A stretch of 64,000 bases of DNA from Triangularia verruculosa (taxonomy: Eukaryota; Ascomycota; Sordariomycetes; Sordariales; Podosporaceae): contig MU863979.1 in assembly GCA_033296885.1 (NCBI GenBank), positions 1-64,000 on the forward strand, read 5' to 3'. The notes below the pieces were generated by a model. The model ran no database searches. It saw nothing but the letters and a program-made list of their open reading frames with translations, and was not told the DNA's origin. Below, piece by piece: positions 10,431-21,373 of the stretch. A program made the position numbers and the translations under genes. How positions within the stretch are numbered: position 1 is the first letter of the stretch; each line of letters opens with the position of its first letter.

Positions 10431-11624
10431 TATAATTCTAAGCCATTGGTTATTGTAGGCCTTGTAGGTTACAGGCCTAGATACACTGTAAAGTCTACAA
10501 ATAAGTGCTGTACTTTAACAGTAGCCAGCTATATAAAAGGCCTTAGTACCTTATTTAGGAAGAAGATACCCTTTAACATATAGTTTATTTACAAAGAAGT
10601 TAACTACAAATAACTCTACGTAAAAGGCAAGAAAAAAAAGCAAAGCGCTACTAAAGCTCGAAAGCTTCAAAGATCTACCGACGCTAGTATTTACAGTAAA
10701 ACTGAATCTACAATAACAAACCCTTCTCTAAAACCTAAATATCGAAAAAAATAAAATATATAAGGGTAACAACGACCCCCCTAATGGATAACAACGTATA
10801 TAAAGGTTATCCCCTTTACGTCTAACTTACAAATAGTCCCCATCTAAGATTACCTCTAAGTAAAGACCGCCCGACGCCTTCACTTTACAAACACTAATCG
10901 GCGTTCCTTTAAATAAAAGCCTATATATCCTTACACATTAGCCAACTACTTTATATTTTAACTATACCTTTATACTATCTACTACCACTTCTCCTCTCTC
11001 TATCCGACTTACCTCTAACCGTTCTTAACTCCGCTACTCTCGCGTTTACCAATATCTACTACCTACTTTATACTAACTAATATATTTAAAGTTCGCAACC
11101 TCTAAACTAAAAAGTAAATCAGTTTCTACATCGGCAAAAACCATACAACTAAACCTCCGATAACTCTATTTTCTTCTATAAAGAGTCGGAAATTATAAGG
11201 TTATCAGCAATACCGACAAAAATAAAATCCTTAGTAATATAAATATCAGTTCTACCTTCTAAATACGTTTCTTAGCCCTTTCTCCTTTCCCTCTACTTAC
11301 AATTTCAGCTTAATATACTCCCTAATAGTCCTAAAAAAATAAGCCGAGAGCGGTACGCTTTATAGCTATTCCGTTTATATAGTACTATAGATCTATAATT
11401 ATTAAAGTTTAACGCCCCTTATCCCTTAAAATCAATATACACTTATTAAATTAATCCACTAAATACCCCTACTATTCTTTAATATATATTCCTCCACTAA
11501 AGGGACGGTAAAATAGAAACTCGGGTAATAAACAAATAGTCTATTATATATATTTTCGCTATTTTTATATAATCTTTAAATTATAGTAACCAAAGCTATT
11601 TAACTAAATATTTATAAATATATA

Positions 11625-11911
11625 ACTAATTCATAAGTATCTTCTTCTATTAAAAAAATAAATAAATTCGTCTATATCTAAAGTTACAATTTTAATACAA
11701 ATAGTAATTCTAGTGGGTTTAATAACAGGCTACTAGCACGCACAAAGAGAAAAACGGAAGTCATAATCAGTTTTAATTACGGCAAGTATAGCCGAACGGT
11801 CCTTAAACCCACTTCAGCTCAGGGTAATACTCACTGCGCTCACCTTTTACTCACCTTATAAGACCAATACAGACTAAGCCAAAAATTTTGTCGGGTGTGA
11901 CTATATAGGTA
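11625..11911 (+). mobile_element. Isolated 3' end of the pogo-type transposon (copy 1)
   Basis: About 287 bp closely similar to 62492-62775, the sequence downstream of the pogo transposase remnant. Both copies finish with GGGTGTGACTATATAGGTA and diverge immediately afterwards, placing the element end at the TA-rich terminus. This copy carries more A/T than the other, consistent with stronger RIP. No transposase motif was recognised upstream of it. Confidence 0.75.
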
Positions 11912-12070
11912 ATCTAACAACAAGATAATCTTACAACATCGCCACTCTATCTTAACCAACTTATCCACCTAGATAATAAAGATGCAGCCCAACATCTAAT
12001 AAAATGCTTATCAGAGAGCCAAACCTTGATACACATGTCCTCTCCATTACCGCTCCAAACCCAGATCCAG

Positions 12071-13609
12071 CTAGATGGCCTTCTTGCAGCCGTGCCAAAC
12101 CTTCTCGCGCATCGCTGTGAAGTTTAGTCCGCCCAGATTCCACACCTCAAACTCATTCCGCAAAGCCAAATCTTCCATCTCAAGGTCCACGCCCGTTCTC
12201 GTCATCACCTCTTCCTCCAACTTATCGCTCACGACCGGGTACTTCGTCTCGCTGCCCAGCAGCGCCGTTATGCAGCTCCCATCCATCTGATAACCCGGCA
12301 GGCAGACTCCCTGGATACACTGAACAGACTCGAGCGAAGTCCCAGAAAAGTGAAGAATGTTGTGAAACAGAGGAATAACCTCCATCCGGAAAGCCATGTC
12401 TGGATGCAGCTGCATCCCTGGATGGAGATACTGCTCCGGTGTGGGTTCCAACTCTAGATAGCTCCAGTCATTTTCACAATCGTCGTCAGGGTGCGGGTCC
12501 CCTTCATTTTCCGGAGGGAAGTAAGATCCACCACCTAGAGGGTGGTTCACGCCGAGATGTTGCCAAGCCCTCTCGACGACTTCTTTGCCCCAGAGAGTTG
12601 GGGGCATGACTCGGAGGACCGACCACTCGCGGTTCACTCTCGGGAAATCATGGCCGTCGCTGGAGTAGCTGGACTCTGTTCCACCACTGTCGAAAATGAG
12701 CGCCCCGTCGTGCTTGAGGATGCGTCTCACGTCGACGTCGACCCAGTGGCAGGCGGCTCCAGGGATTTTAAGTCGTCTGTTTGGCTTTGGTTCTTGATCA
12801 TCAGGTTCGAGGTAGTAGGTGCTTGCGACCGGAGACCTTTCCCAGGGTTTGTTTTCTTCGGGGTGGTACACCCATCTCCAAACGGAGGACTGATTGGCGC
12901 AGCCCGGCTCATTGCAGTTGAAGTCGTGGAACTCAACCGGGCGCCAGCGGCTGTCCTGGTAAGACACCAGTTTCGTCTTGGGGGCTTGAGATGTCCGGCA
13001 GATGCGGTACCGAAACGTCATCGGGAACGTCCCCTCGGGATGAGGGCTGTTCCTGTTACTGTCAGGCTCTCGGCGCGTGACCCAGAAGTCAATCGTCTGA
13101 ATTCCGTCGAAGATGGTGGGGATTCCCGGGAGCACCTGGTAGTGGAACAGCTTGGTGGCGAAGTAAACGTCAATGTCTCGTCCCAGAGCCACATGGAGGG
13201 AGGCTGGACGGATCGCTTCCATCATCAGACTGGGAGAATCCTCAAGGCATAGGTGGTCGAGGTGAAGAACGTCGAGTGAGGGGTTGATATAGTTGTTGAG
13301 GGATCTGAACTCTGTCTCCCCGTCCTGAGGCTCCGTCTCCGCATCCGGAAGGTTGACTAGGTAAATCAGTTGCAGGCGCTTGTAGTTCTTAAGCATCTCC
13401 TCTCGCGCCTCGTAGTTGAGGTGTAGTGTGACCGGGAGTTGTGGCGCATTGTTGGCCTCGCTCGCTCGCCCGTTTAGCGCGTTTGCCTGCGTTGATCTAA
13501 CTCCAACAAAGACGCTCCTGGGCTCCCATGACTGCCGATAGATCTGTAGTCGAAGCTCTTGGGGTAGCGCTTGCCAGCCCGTTGCTGCTCGTCTGGTGGA
13601 AAGAGACAT
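12071..13609 (-). CDS. 2EXR domain-containing protein, paralogue 1
   Basis: An intronless gene of 512 residues from the ATG at 13609, which has A at -3 and lies directly before the conserved domain; the open frame extends 86 codons further upstream but that part looks non-conserved. The N-terminus has the two EXR signatures of the fungal 2EXR family, ELR (18-20) and EPR (29-31), in an LPxELRLxIYRxSWEPR context. The family is ascomycete-specific, often amplified, and of unknown function. The middle contains a CNEPGC Cys pair and a conserved REWSVLRV motif shared with the paralogue at 15732. It is first of three related genes and borders the RIP-mutated repeats. Confidence 0.85.
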   Translation of the reverse strand: MSLSTRRAATGWQALPQELRLQIYRQSWEPRSVFVGVRSTQANALNGRASEANNAPQLPVTLHLNYEAREEMLKNYKRLQLIYLVNLPDAETEPQDGETEFRSLNNYINPSLDVLHLDHLCLEDSPSLMMEAIRPASLHVALGRDIDVYFATKLFHYQVLPGIPTIFDGIQTIDFWVTRREPDSNRNSPHPEGTFPMTFRYRICRTSQAPKTKLVSYQDSRWRPVEFHDFNCNEPGCANQSSVWRWVYHPEENKPWERSPVASTYYLEPDDQEPKPNRRLKIPGAACHWVDVDVRRILKHDGALIFDSGGTESSYSSDGHDFPRVNREWSVLRVMPPTLWGKEVVERAWQHLGVNHPLGGGSYFPPENEGDPHPDDDCENDWSYLELEPTPEQYLHPGMQLHPDMAFRMEVIPLFHNILHFSGTSLESVQCIQGVCLPGYQMDGSCITALLGSETKYPVVSDKLEEEVMTRTGVDLEMEDLALRNEFEVWNLGGLNFTAMREKVWHGCKKAI

Positions 13610-14472
13610 TTTAGCTGGATGAGGTCGCGGTATTGCACGACTGCTGTTGTGTGTGTGTCTTGGTTGTTGCATGCGGAAAAGAAGAGGGACGGTTTCTCCC
13701 CGGTCTGTGTGAGAAAAGTATGTTTGCTTTCGCCAGTCGTCGATATCTTTGCGGGCCCTGCTCCAGGTCTTTTGCCCTCTCAGTCGGCGCCGTGAAACGA
13801 GCCGACGCGAGAGCGAGCGCTCCCATCTCACGCCTTGCAGATTAGATGGGTTTACATCATCCAACACTGGGATGAAAGACGGAACCTTTACCTACGTTGT
13901 TGGCGGCCTGGGTTGTAAAGGAACCTTTCATCCTAATCTCATTCACAAACATGCGAGGTGGGAGTTGCAGACTAACCTTTAGGGCTGCTTTATCACATCG
14001 GTCGCTGCTCATGTATACCTTAGTTCATGATCTAACTTTATTTGTTTAAGCTAGATGAATCAGGTCTTCATCATGATTCTGCTATGTATTAACAATGCAA
14101 TCCTTTTGTTCAGTCTGGAGCCGACAAAGCTGTCTTCCATTGATACATAGAGAGTACCTTGGTCTATTGATAGCAGATAAATAAACGGAAATTTCTAGAA
14201 GAGGATACAATAGTTCTGCTTATACCCGTAAAACACCCAATCCATCCCTCAACCCATCAACCAAGTTTCCCCGCACTCCCTGCTTCTTATCCTGCAAACA
14301 ACCGCACTGAGTACCACCTCCATCATATTGTTGTGATATCCTCCTCCTCCCACACTACCTTATCTCTTGCGTCGTCACCTACTTCTAACACAGTTCGGCG
14401 TCGCGCTCAAACCCCCTTCATAGAGCAAAGCCGTAACAGATGTCTCCTTTCGGGTGAACAGAAATGAAGTAT
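13610..14472. other. Intergenic region with an imperfect inverted repeat
   Basis: Separates two 2EXR genes on the same strand. An imperfect inverted repeat of about 20 bp per arm lies at 13868-13939 (GATGAAAG...GGAACCTTTAC against TAAAGGAACCTTTCATCC), roughly 260 bp upstream of paralogue 1. Nothing else is recognised. Confidence 0.5.
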
Positions 14473-15117
14473 TCAAAGAGTTGACTTGACAAGCATATCA
14501 TTTTCAAGTGACTGGGCAGACAAGTCAATAGAAAACTCCTTCGTTTCCCATGTTCTCCTTGACCGGCTTTGATATTGACCGGATAGCTTGATGATGACTC
14601 TAATGCGACGGACCGCTCCTCGATTCTCCGGGGTGTCAAAGATGTTGACACTATCGGTGACTTCTCGGACTGCCCATTCATATCCTGTAACTGTGACATC
14701 AAGAGAGGCTAAGATAGTTGGGTCCAAAACCAGCCCGGTCAGAAGGAACCGTCTCGTTGCGTAAAGTTGTGTGTCGTGGATTTCGATGGAATCGATCTTT
14801 GGGTTGATATAGCCATGTTTGACGCGCCTCATTCCTCCCGGGTGATTCTTGTCATTAAGCTTACGTTTGAAGTTGTACTTCAACGACCATCGCTTATAGT
14901 GCCTCAAAGTCTCCCACCGGGATTCGCGGTCGATGGCTAGTGTGATAGGCAGCTTCCTACCCAAGGCCTTTTTTTCCTTCTCCTCGTGCCGACAACGAAA
15001 TTGGATCTTCCTAGGCTCCCAACATTGGCGGTAAATTTCGAGCCGCATTTCGGTTGGGAGGGAATGCCAGCCACGGCTGGCTGGGCTGGTGGCGGCTGAA
15101 ATGACCATGTCTGTCAT
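14473..15117 (-). CDS. 2EXR domain-containing protein, paralogue 2 (short)
   Basis: 214 residues, ATG at 15117. The N-terminus carries the 2EXR signatures EMR (23-25) and EPR (34-36) in an LPTEMRLEIYRQCWEPR context, and the following segment (ITLAIDRESRWETLRHYKRW) parallels its two neighbours. It stops soon after the region equivalent to the start of their IDFW segment, so it lacks their C-terminal half. Either this is a naturally short paralogue or a truncated gene; no splice extension was convincing. Function unknown. Confidence 0.75.
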   Translation of the reverse strand: MTDMVISAATSPASRGWHSLPTEMRLEIYRQCWEPRKIQFRCRHEEKEKKALGRKLPITLAIDRESRWETLRHYKRWSLKYNFKRKLNDKNHPGGMRRVKHGYINPKIDSIEIHDTQLYATRRFLLTGLVLDPTILASLDVTVTGYEWAVREVTDSVNIFDTPENRGAVRRIRVIIKLSGQYQSRSRRTWETKEFSIDLSAQSLENDMLVKSTL

Positions 15118-15731
15118 TGTCGATGAATGAAGGCTTCTTGATGAATAATTCGACGTAGAGGGCTAGTGCATGCGGTGTAGCGGATAAGGTAAGAAGAACG
15201 CGAATGAAAGAAGAATCTGTGTCAGGACAGAATAAAATTGTGGTGCTGGCTGTAAATATTCTAGCACTTTCGTTGTGGGTAGCGCTAGGTAAACAGGGCA
15301 GTTAAGCTTTTTCTCATAAAGCCGATCAACCTAGCCTCCCGTAACACCTACCCATCACGTCACTTAAGCCTATCGTTCATCCCAATAAACCCTGTTGTCT
15401 TCCGGAGACAGAATCCCAGAATACATCCACCTGCCTTACTCAATGGCCGCTTAGTCCATCTCGGTACATCCAGAATTCCATCCCAAGTAACAATGGCGGA
15501 GAACTTCTTGCCAAGGCAGGTGGACATGCCCGTATCACGCCTGACCAACACACTTGAAACCTGGGCGAGTGGCAGCCCGTTTGCTTTTAAAAAGCACCGG
15601 CGCCCTAAGTCAACTCCAACCGCTACCTACTACCTACCAACAGCCACACGCATACACCCGAGTTGAGGACTTAACCAGCAGCAACGCTACTCACGAATAC
15701 CACAAGTCACATAAGATACCAATCCCCAATC
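15118..15731. other. Divergent promoter region between 2EXR paralogues 2 and 3
   Basis: A 614-bp region between the start codons of two head-to-head 2EXR genes. CA-rich 5' leader sequence precedes the plus-strand start. No repeat, RNA gene or clear operator seen. Confidence 0.5.
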
Positions 15732-17111
15732 ATGCCCACAACTACCTCGACGGCCTGGAATGCCCTCCCCGCCGAACTGCGTCTCAAGATCTACCGAGCT
15801 TCTTGGGAGCCCAGGACTGTTGCCATGTACCTAGATAGTTCGGAACCCTCAGACCGTTTTGGCTTTACAGTGCCTCATCGACTTGAAACCGTCCCCCTTC
15901 CGGCAACCCTTCATTTATGCTTTGAAGCAAGACAAGAGACCCTGAAGCACTACGCCAAGTACGTCGACCGCAGCAAGCCCTCCTCTCCGAAACCGCGATT
16001 CTTCAACCCCAACCTCGACATCCTCCACTTTGGTATTTCGCGCGAGCCGCCATATCCTTACCTATCCATCAACAGCACGATTTTCCTGCCCGCCTCTATA
16101 ACTGTCACGTTGGGCCTTCGGGAACAATATGTATCGGGCCTTCGGGGCCAGCGGTCGATCCCTTCGTGGGTCATCATCTGGCTGGAAAATTCGGATATCA
16201 TGTACGCAATCAAGAGCATCGACTTTTGGTTGTTGGATTTCCATGATAAAGAGGGGTCGTGGAATCGTCGGTATCGGATCTGTCGGACCAAGATGGTGAA
16301 GAAGACTCCTATTGCGGTGTTTGAGGATGCTGTGTGGAGGCCTGTACGGGATCCTGAGTTTGAGTGTCAGAAGAAGGGATGTAACCAGCCTAGGGAGCTT
16401 TGGAGGTGGGGTTATAGTAAGGAGGAGAGCCGTCCCCGGACCGAGAAGATGCCTCACAATCTTCAGGTTGGGATCTCTTCGGCGGCTCCGAAGCCTGGCT
16501 ATAATTCAGTACTGAGGTTCCCTTGTGCAGTGGACTATTGGGAGCAATTGAATGGAAGGGAGATATTGAAGCAAACTGGCGCTATCGTTTTTGATGATGG
16601 GAGTACCTGGGAACAGGAAAGGGAGTGGTCCGTTTTGAGAGTGGTGAACGAAGGAGTCTGGGACCGGATAGCGTACGGCATGGCGTTCATCTATCTGATG
16701 ATACGCAATCCCCTGTCGAATGAGTATGACCCAACAGAGTGGGAACTTTACCTGGTAAGATAGAATGCGTTGAGCCGGGACGTCCTGCCGGTGGTCGACT
16801 TTTTCCAGTCTTACCGTGATTGGGAGCTCAATCGGCCGGCACGCCGCGAGATTTTCACGGAGACAGCGCATGGGGTCTGCTTGGCTGATTATCAGTTTGA
16901 TGAGGGGCGGAGAAAAGGGGAGCTGGAAGATCTGACGCTTTATCCGGTGACAGGGATGGTTCGTTCGGAGAGGGAGTACCTCCAAAAGTGGGAGCAGAAC
17001 ATGAATGAAAGCAGAAACGATGAAGCCGAGAGGTTTTTCTTTGAGGAGGATCACGATGGGGGTCACACTGCCAAGAGCGCGATTAGGATGACGTGGCATC
17101 AATGTGTGTAG
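15732..17111 (+). CDS. 2EXR domain-containing protein, paralogue 3 (intron or nonsense mutation)
   Basis: The ATG at 15732 opens 343 codons to a TAG at 16761-16763; the same frame then continues to 17111. The N-terminus has ELR (15-17) and EPR (26-28), and the body shares RICRT, RPV-EF-C--C and REWSVLRV with paralogue 1. The sequence around the TAG can still be aligned with paralogue 1, which suggests a single nonsense mutation. Alternatively an in-frame 54-nt intron 16755-16808 (GTAAGA...TTTTTCCAG, weak branch site) would remove the stop and join both halves (441 residues). Transcript data would decide. Function unknown. Confidence 0.75.
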
Positions 17112-17306
17112 TGTGTCGTCTCAAGCAAAGTGCAACTCAAAGGCCAAAAATATTTAATAATGCAGACAAATGTCCAAAATTATTTCATTCCAAAAGTCCT
17201 CCCCAGGGTATAGAAAGCCATCACCAGTCATTACTAGATTCATTCAAAATCCATCCTTCTCTCGTAAACCTTTTATACAGCATGTCTTCATGTCCAAAAA
17301 TATCGT

Positions 17307-19159
17307 TCAAATGACATTACCCTTCACCTGCTTGAAATCTTTCACCTTGATATCTCTCCAAACAGCAACGGAAGCAATCGAGATGACTTGAATGACCGCT
17401 GACGCAATGATCATGTATCTCATCGCGTCGCCATACGAGTCCTGAATGGCGATTCTCGTCTCGCTACCCCATGGATAGCTAAGCTGGGCATTGATACTCG
17501 AAAAGATGGTGGCAGCATTGGCCTTCTCGGACTCTGGAAGAAACTTGTTCAAGCTCCTGGGGAACACAGTACCCCAGATAGATGTGGCGACGGTGCCACC
17601 AATGGCTCCTCCCACGTTGGCGAACATAGCCTCAATGGCCAGTACGACAGCGATGTACTGATGGGTGGTGGCAGCCATGGCCGCCATCTGCTCGCAAATG
17701 ACCAGCGTACCGCCGGATACTGCAATGAAAATCTGGCACATGGCGATGTATCCGATGTTGGCATCTGGTTGACGGAAAACAACCATGAGGGCCACGCCGA
17801 GAATTGTCAGGGGAACACCAAAGTACAAAGCCAACCACTTGAACCGACCGGACCAGCGGATCAGAACGCCGACGACCAGGGACCAGAAACAAGACCCAAT
17901 GCTGTAAATGTTCTGGATGTAGCTTGCCTTGGTGATGTCCAGACCGCTGACCACCTGCAAGAAGGAACCAAAGAAGCTGTTCCAAATGTAGAAGGAGATG
18001 AACAAGTTGCCAGCAAGAATGCAAGCACCAAGAACAGTCCGATCAGTGAGCAATTCGAACGGGATGAACGTCTTGGGGGCCAACCACTTCTCGTACGCCC
18101 CGAAGGCGACGCAAAGAACAAAGCCAACCACCAACATGGCAATGCAGGTAGGCGAAGCCCAGCCATCGCTCTGGTAGAAGTAGATGTTGAAAGGGAGGAG
18201 GAAGAGTGCCAGTCCAGCGATAATGAGCACCATGCCGATAACATCGAACTCGATGAAATAGTACTTCAGACTCTGGATCCACGTGCGCCCTGAATTCCTC
18301 TCAAGCATGATACCAAGTCTCTTGGCCTTCTTGTAGTTCTTGTAGAACAAACCAAGCAAGGGAACACAGATGACCGGGGTGATGATGGCGAAGGCGCCAA
18401 AGGCCCATCGCCAACCCGGACCGTTGAGGAATGCATTGGCAAGTGGGCCTCCCACCCAGACTGTGATGATATATGGAGACGAGGCGAAGGCAAACATCAG
18501 AGATCTGTTCTTGAGCGACGAGGTATCGGCAATAAAAATCGAGATGGAGTAAGTAACACCATTGTAGCCAACCCAGTAGAAAACTTGGGCAGCGGCATAT
18601 GTCTCGACATTCTGGCAAGCAGCCATCAAGATGAGGCCGATTGTGAGGCAGATCATCATCAGGAAGAAACCCTGGGGACGGCCCCAGACATCGAGGATCT
18701 TGGCGAGCGGGAGCTTGGACAGGCCGGAAATCAGGTAGGCGAAAATGGAGACGGTAGGCGTGAGGGAATGGGCCTGGAAGGCACTCGTGACGAAGGGCAA
18801 CAGACTGTTGGTCATGTTTTGCTGCATCGCATCGATGAAGTAGATGATCCAGATACTGGTGCACCGATCCACGTTAGCTCAGGGGCGTCACATGCAAGAC
18901 GAAGATACCCAACTTACGTGATATAGGCCCAGATGATGTCCTGCTTTGTCCAGACCTTTGTCAAGGCCTCAATATCCTGCACACCACGCTGGGCATCAAG
19001 CGAGATGGCATCCGAATCGTCGGCCATGGACTCCTTCACGCCCTCGGTATTGACGACATTGGCCTCCTTGTCGCTGGCTTCCTTCTCGCTCACCTCCGGG
19101 GCTGGTTCCACGACAGGAACATTTTCGTGTGGCCGGAGCCGAGAAAGAGCGTCCCTCAT
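17307..19159 (-). CDS. Siderophore-iron transporter, MFS (MirB/Sit1-like)
   Basis: Two exons, 19159-18918 and 18855-17307, with a 62-nt intron (GTAAGT, CTAAC branch, CACCAG); 596 residues, the usual size of this family. The N-terminus is acidic and cytosolic, then WAYITIWIIYFIDAMQQN begins the first membrane segment and about 14 hydrophobic segments follow, including the LDVWGRPQGF loop and the YWVGYNG motif typical of fungal siderophore-ferri-chelate/H+ symporters. Such proteins sit in the plasma membrane and import ferric siderophores under iron starvation. Two exact GATA-type iron-regulator motifs upstream (19820 and 19844) fit that regulation. The substrate siderophore cannot be read from sequence. 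Confidence 0.93.
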
Positions 19160-19819
19160 GATGTGGGTTCGGGGGTAAACAGGTTGAAAAGAGGGCGGGG
19201 ATCAACGAAGACAAATGGAGAGTAGGGACCAAAAGACGTCCCAAGAAAAGGCACAACCCGAGGCTTTTAATCTAATCAGATGGATTAAGTTTTCCCCCTC
19301 GGTCGGTACCACCCAATGCACCCACCCGGTAGTACTGTGTACAGTGGACCCCCCTCACCCCATCACCGAAGCCATGCGCCGGCCAAATCAGCGAACCAGA
19401 AGCCCGGAGTCAGACAAATCATCCGACGAGAAACAGGCCAGAGCCCGCGGGAATCCCGCGTGGGAGGGCGCATCCTGCGGTATTCCTTGAGAAATGCGAC
19501 CTTGGCGTGCCATTCACAAGGATGCCTGCTCCACCGATCCAAGAGTGTTTGACGAAGAAATGTGGGTTGCGTCGCTATCACGGCCGGCGGTCAGCAGCGG
19601 GAGTGATGGAGCGACCGGGTGAGAATGGAGGAGAGAGGAGCTGGGACCCGAGAAATGGCCAGTCAGGAACCGTTCCGTCGAAAATTTGGAACAGTCTGCG
19701 CTGCAACTTGACGTTCTTTGGGAGTGAGGGGCCGATGCATGTCCGGTCGTTCGAGACGATCATGTGCGAAAATGGGAATTTCTGGTTGGGGTCCATCCTT
19801 GGCAGCTGTGGGGGCATTT

Positions 19820-19828
19820 TTATCAGAT
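19820..19828 (-). promoter_or_regulatory. Iron-responsive GATA-factor site (ATCWGATAA), distal copy 1
   Basis: Reads ATCTGATAA on the strand of the transporter. This is an exact match to the extended site ATCWGATAA established for fungal iron repressors of the SreA/SRE/Urbs1 type. It lies about 660 bp upstream of the transporter start codon. Confidence 0.75.
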
Positions 19829-19843
19829 CATCAAATTTTCATC

Positions 19844-19852
19844 TTATCTGAT
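19844..19852 (-). promoter_or_regulatory. Iron-responsive GATA-factor site (ATCWGATAA), distal copy 2
   Basis: Reads ATCAGATAA on the strand of the transporter. It is the second exact ATCWGATAA match, with its start 24 bp from the first, so both lie on nearly the same helix face about two turns apart. A further GATAA follows at 19854. Confidence 0.75.
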
Positions 19853-21373
19853 TGATAAAAATTCGGTGGCTTGTGGCTTTTGTGGGGACAGGGTTGTGCC
19901 AGCTTCAACGACCAATCATAAGACCGCGCTCGAAGCCCCAAGCTGGAACCGGTAGACTTCGCGCCCCAACCGCGATTGACGAGTTGCGACATCGGCGACA
20001 TCAAAATTCTCTTGTCGAGCCTGGAGGAAATGACACTATTGGCGCCATCGAGTCCCTGGGTCACTCAACTATTGATGCCGGTTCCAGTCTTGATACTTTC
20101 TCTGACACTACATGACCGTTTTGGCTTCTTGTTTTATGTAAGAGCCCTGTATTCCCAGGTGAAGTCCCACGTTGCCGACTTACCAGCCGCTCTTTTCCTC
20201 GAAATCCCAGGGCACCCCAGGAGTCAAGAACCCCAAGACGGTCAACCCCACACACAGAACGCCAGGTCATGTGAAAGCATCGTGCGCATTAGCTTTTCAA
20301 AGACCCTTCCAGCGTGCGCTTTGCCGTCCCTAGCTGCGCGTTCCCCACGGCAAGTGGGAAAGGGTGGCAGCATCTTCATGATCATATGCAGCGCAACATC
20401 ACATTCTCAGGTCATGAACCATGTCCCCGGGATTTTATCTTGCTGTCATCCACTTCAACCACCACGGTGAGCCATTTAAATCCGAAGGTATTCTTTTCCC
20501 TGTCGACCCTTTCACCATCTATTGGTCCCATTCCCCACCTGCATGGTTGCACAGAAGCATGAGCACTCCACTTATAATTTGCCTTCCTTTGGAGCTCTTG
20601 GTCTTGCCTACTGCTTAGTGCAGCGTACTGTGCAGTACACCACATGCAGCAGCCCACCTCATCGCTTTAAGCGTTTTTTTGGATTCCAGGTTCATACCCG
20701 CGCTGCGTGGCTTGTAAACTTTAATCATTCTCCACCGAGTCTCGATTCGCGCATAATCCTGGAGAGAAGCCAAAGACCGCCAGCGACTCGGCATAAACCG
20801 CGGCGCTCACTTCACTTATCGACTGGTTGATCTCTGTAGGAGCGTTATATAACTAAGTGCACGTGAAGATTGTCGGTAGGCAGGTGGCCCAATCCACTAC
20901 CCGCCAAGTAGATCGAAGACTGGCCATTGACAAGGTTTTGACTTGACCTACCTAACCTAGAATGTACTTAGTTCAACGTACCCCATTAGCACGCTCTGAG
21001 CCAACAAAGGGAGACTGCGGCTAGTAGACCTATAGCCGGTACCGCTCAGCGATCTTCAACATCCTATGTCATATATCTCAGTCTCTTTACTTTTGACACC
21101 CTGTCCAAGATGTGGTTGGCACTCAAGATAAGGCAGGTTCGTAACCAACCAAGACAACAGCACTCTGCGGCATGAGAACCACCAACCAGGTACTACAAGT
21201 CCTAAACAAGCAATTAAACCTTCGATTTCGATCCAGGATCATAGTCACTTACGCCAGGCACGAGAGTATAAAGTCTTATACGCCTACAAAATTCAACATT
21301 CCCCAAACTCTTCGATAACAAGATAATTGCACTGCCAAAACGCCAGACCATTCTCAGTAACCACTCCTCAGCT

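Larger units (their letters stand above)
7422..11624. repeat. AT-rich, RIP-degraded repeat graveyard without intact genes
   Basis: There are no long open frames on either strand, TA dinucleotides are strongly enriched, and short islands of normal composition (7720-8330, 9960-10560) look like less mutated inserts. Fragments seem coding in origin: a KSKSS repeat at 8511-8630, and an open plus-strand stretch near 9880-9960. None could be assigned to a family. 8140-8210 has a TATA-like box followed by pyrimidine-rich sequence that may be LTR-derived, but no second copy was found here. Confidence 0.7.
19160..21373. other. Long intergenic region, promoter of the siderophore transporter
   Basis: 2.2 kb between the transporter start and the Kelch gene stop. 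Apart from the GATA motifs at 19820-19852, no gene is supported: the open frames present (for instance on the plus strand at 19976-20470) are low-complexity and lack homology. An unannotated non-coding transcript cannot be excluded. Confidence 0.6.

Noticed and set aside
12542..13252. 236-codon open frame on the plus strand
   Set aside because: Lies antisense within the 2EXR paralogue 1 coding region; its composition is the mirror of that gene and it has no domain.
19976..20470. 164-codon plus-strand open frame in the transporter upstream region
   Set aside because: Low-complexity, no start context, no domain, no codon pattern; more likely chance.
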